Shown one piece after another: positions 62,342 through 64,000 of a stretch of DNA of 64,000 nt (position 1 is the first letter of the stretch; each line of letters starts with the position of its first letter). This DNA comes from Thermodesulfatator atlanticus DSM 21156 (lineage in GTDB: Bacteria; Desulfobacterota; Thermodesulfobacteria; Thermodesulfobacteriales; Thermodesulfatatoraceae): the NCBI RefSeq assembly GCF_000421585.1, contig NZ_ATXH01000010.1, positions 1 to 64,000 of the forward strand, given 5' to 3'. Both the position numbers and the translations under genes were made by a program. A model generated the notes under the pieces. It was not told the DNA's origin, searched no databases, and saw nothing but the letters and a program-made list of their open reading frames with translations.

Positions 62342-63550
62342 ATGCCCGTATTTGAGTGGGTTGGTCGCAATCCTTCCGGAGAAACCGTAAAAGGGACCCT
62401 TGAGGCCCCTGACGAGCGCATCGTTAAAATAAAACTGAGGCGCCAAAAAATCACCCCTATCAAGGTAAAAGCTAAAGGGACAGGACTTTTAGCACGCCTG
62501 AGCACCCCAAAGAAGGTAAAGCAAAGGGAAGTAGTAGTTTTTACCAGGCAACTTGCAGCCATGTTAGAGGCAGGGCTGCCTTTGGTGCAGGCCCTTGATT
62601 CTTTGGCTAACCAGCAAAAAAATGCCTATTTCAAAGAAGTCATTTTCAAAATAAAACAAGCCGTAGAAGAAGGAACACCCTTTGCCGAGGCCCTTAACCG
62701 CTATCCCAAAATTTTCGACAAGTTTTATTACCACATGGTGGATGCTGGCGAGGCCAGCGGAAACCTGGATCACGCTCTAAAACGTCTGGCAACTTACATG
62801 GAAAAGGCTATGGCCCTTAAAGCCAAAGTCAAAAAGGCCATGATTTATCCGGCCATTGTGCTCTTCGTCACTACCGTGGTTCTAAGTATTATCATGATTT
62901 TCGTGGTACCCACTTTTCAGAAAATGTTTGGCGAAATGGGGCAAGCGCTCCCCTTACCTACCCAGATTGTCATTGAAGCCAGCCACTTAACTAAACAGTA
63001 TTTTCCTTTTTTTATTGGTGGGCTTATCATCGGTAGTTTTTTGCTCAAAAGATACTACCAAACCGAAAAAGGGCGGTTACATCTTGATGCGCTTTTTCTA
63101 AAGATGCCCCTTTTCGGAGAACTCCTACGCAAAGTTGCAGTGGCAAGGTTCTCACGCACCCTTAGCACCCTTATCTCAAGCGGAGTATCCATTATCGACG
63201 CCTTGACCATTGCCGCCAAAACCGCAGGAAACGTCGTAGTAGAACGAGCGATTAACAAAGTCCGCCAGGGAGTACAGGAAGGAAACCCCATTGCCGACCC
63301 TTTGGCTAAAAGTGGGATCTTCCCCTACATGGTCATCCAGATGGTCTCAGTGGGAGAATCAAGCGGAACCCTTGAAACCATGCTTGACAAAGTGGCCGAC
63401 TTCTTTGAAGAAGAAGTGGATAACACCGTTGACGCCCTGGCCCAGATGATAGAACCCGTGATGATCGTATTTTTAGGCGGGGTCATCGGTGGTATCATTG
63501 TTTCCCTTTATCTCCCCATCTTCAAACTCGGTTCCGTGGTGGCTGGCTAG
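62342..63550 (+). CDS. pilC: type IV pilus / type II secretion inner-membrane platform protein
   Basis: A 402-residue PilC/GspF protein, the membrane platform that couples pilus ATPases to pilin assembly. The N-terminal domain MPVFEWVGRNPSGETVKGTL is followed by two GspF domains (VFTRQLAAMLEAGLPLVQAL and ARFSRTLSTLISSGVSIIDAL) and three membrane segments, the last LGGVIGGIIVSLYLPIFKL. pilB and pilT are not in the window. Its Shine-Dalgarno lies in the right arm of a long hairpin. The 3' end overlaps the convergent DUF434-type gene. Confidence 0.93.
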   Translation: MPVFEWVGRNPSGETVKGTLEAPDERIVKIKLRRQKITPIKVKAKGTGLLARLSTPKKVKQREVVVFTRQLAAMLEAGLPLVQALDSLANQQKNAYFKEVIFKIKQAVEEGTPFAEALNRYPKIFDKFYYHMVDAGEASGNLDHALKRLATYMEKAMALKAKVKKAMIYPAIVLFVTTVVLSIIMIFVVPTFQKMFGEMGQALPLPTQIVIEASHLTKQYFPFFIGGLIIGSFLLKRYYQTEKGRLHLDALFLKMPLFGELLRKVAVARFSRTLSTLISSGVSIIDALTIAAKTAGNVVVERAINKVRQGVQEGNPIADPLAKSGIFPYMVIQMVSVGESSGTLETMLDKVADFFEEEVDNTVDALAQMIEPVMIVFLGGVIGGIIVSLYLPIFKLGSVVAG

Positions 63551-64000
63551 GGAAGAAAAAGAAAAACCGCAAGACTTAAGGGCATGGGCGGCGAGGTCAA
63601 AAGCAGCCCCTGCCCTATCAAGCACCACCGTATCACTTGAAGCCACAGGGCAAAGCCCCTCTAAGGCTCTGTCAGAGGAAGGAACAAGCTCAACTCTGCC
63701 CTTAAGTCCCGCCTCAGCTAAAAGTTCACGTAACGTACTTGCAAGTTCTCCGCTTTTAGAAACAGGCTTATCAAGAAAAATAACAACTTCTTTTGTGGGG
63801 AGGTTTTTAAGGGCACTTATCATGATTTCAAGGCCGGTATCTTCTGGCTCAGTAAGAGAAAATTTACGTGCCACACATCCGGCATCACGCAAGAAACCAT
63901 CATCCGCCAGAAAAACCGGATCTCCCTTAAGCGCTGAACGTATCGTGGTTAAACAGTTAAAGCCATCTACATAAAGGATTTTGCCGCGCAAAAGGTGAGG
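63473..64000 (-). CDS. DUF434/DUF5616-type protein, 5' end outside the window
   Basis: A partial gene running off the right edge; the frame stays open to 64000. The visible part begins HLLRGKILYVDGFNCLTTIR and has GDPVFLADDGFLRD, FLDKPVSKSGELASTLRELL, ELVPSSDRALEG and VASSDTVVLDRAGAAFDLAA, all typical of the C-terminal domain of this family, which resembles a PIN/nuclease-like fold with conserved Asp residues. Function unknown. Its last 78 bases are antisense to the end of pilC, so the true C-terminus (GTEFEDGEIKGNNDTTDD) is less certain. Confidence 0.78.
   Translation of the reverse strand, partial: PHLLRGKILYVDGFNCLTTIRSALKGDPVFLADDGFLRDAGCVARKFSLTEPEDTGLEIMISALKNLPTKEVVIFLDKPVSKSGELASTLRELLAEAGLKGRVELVPSSDRALEGLCPVASSDTVVLDRAGAAFDLAAHALKSCGFSFSSLASHHGTEFEDGEIKGNNDTTDDPA

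Overview
The window looks like the chromosome of a thermophilic, anaerobic, probably sulfate-reducing bacterium of the Thermodesulfobacteriota (Thermodesulfatator-like), moderately AT-rich. This is inferred from gene content, not from a marker search: archaeal-type phosphoglycerate mutases, a fused SecDF, flavodiiron protein with desulfoferrodoxin, a Tat-exported superoxide reductase, core-MetE, the sppA-IHF order, a PIN-domain RNA-ligase partner, and a nif cluster with nifI1/nifI2.

Layout. 0.2-9.9 kb: a histidine kinase, HflX, tRNA-Ala(GGC), an Rrf2 regulator, a GAF-type kinase, then slyD-apgM-nadB and a zinc-type solute-binding protein. 10-19 kb: secDF convergent with a Lon-like protease, hisD-yjbQ-fumarase beta, and der. 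19-25 kb: Tat superoxide reductase, a second ApgM-like protein overlapping a NadM-like nucleotidyltransferase, an HD-GYP protein and a TPR/winged-helix regulator. 25.2-27.3 kb: an uncharacterised trypsin-fold protease cassette. 27.9-29.2 kb: a sigma-54-type pilin gene and a response regulator. 29.4-36.7 kb: a nitrogen-fixation operon on the minus strand in the order nifH-nifI1-nifI2-nifB-nifD-nifK-cynS-nifE, behind a sigma-54-type promoter. 37-42.5 kb: PilZ protein, methyltransferase, and the nitrogen-control operon glnB-glnD-glnA. 42.6-50.6 kb: J-domain protein, core-MetE, PIN protein, PHP protein, KamA-like radical SAM enzyme, HEAT protein, oxygen-defence pair, DUF89. 50.7-64 kb: icd-leuS-ABC exporter, rpsA, sppA, an IHF-Ppx/GppA fusion, guaB, pilC and a partial DUF434-type gene.

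The most striking observation is in nifD. The reading frame has a good ribosome-binding site and an intact N-terminus, but the codon for the first conserved P-cluster cysteine (A. vinelandii NifD Cys62) is TGA. It is followed at bacterial-SECIS distance by a GC-rich potential hairpin with GGU in its loop. A selenocysteine-liganded nitrogenase P-cluster is therefore a real possibility; a nonsense mutation or sequencing error is the alternative. Other notable points are a cyanase gene inside the nif operon, nifE without an adjacent nifN, an IHF domain fused to a Ppx/GppA phosphatase, and a family of about fifteen dispersed copies of a 43-bp palindrome, three of which lie within or at the end of coding regions.

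Nitrogen metabolism ties the centre together: NifHDK/B/E for fixation, NifI1/NifI2 for switch-off, cyanase as another ammonia source, and GlnB/GlnD/GlnA for sensing and assimilation. No CRISPR array, insertion sequence, rRNA or prophage was seen.
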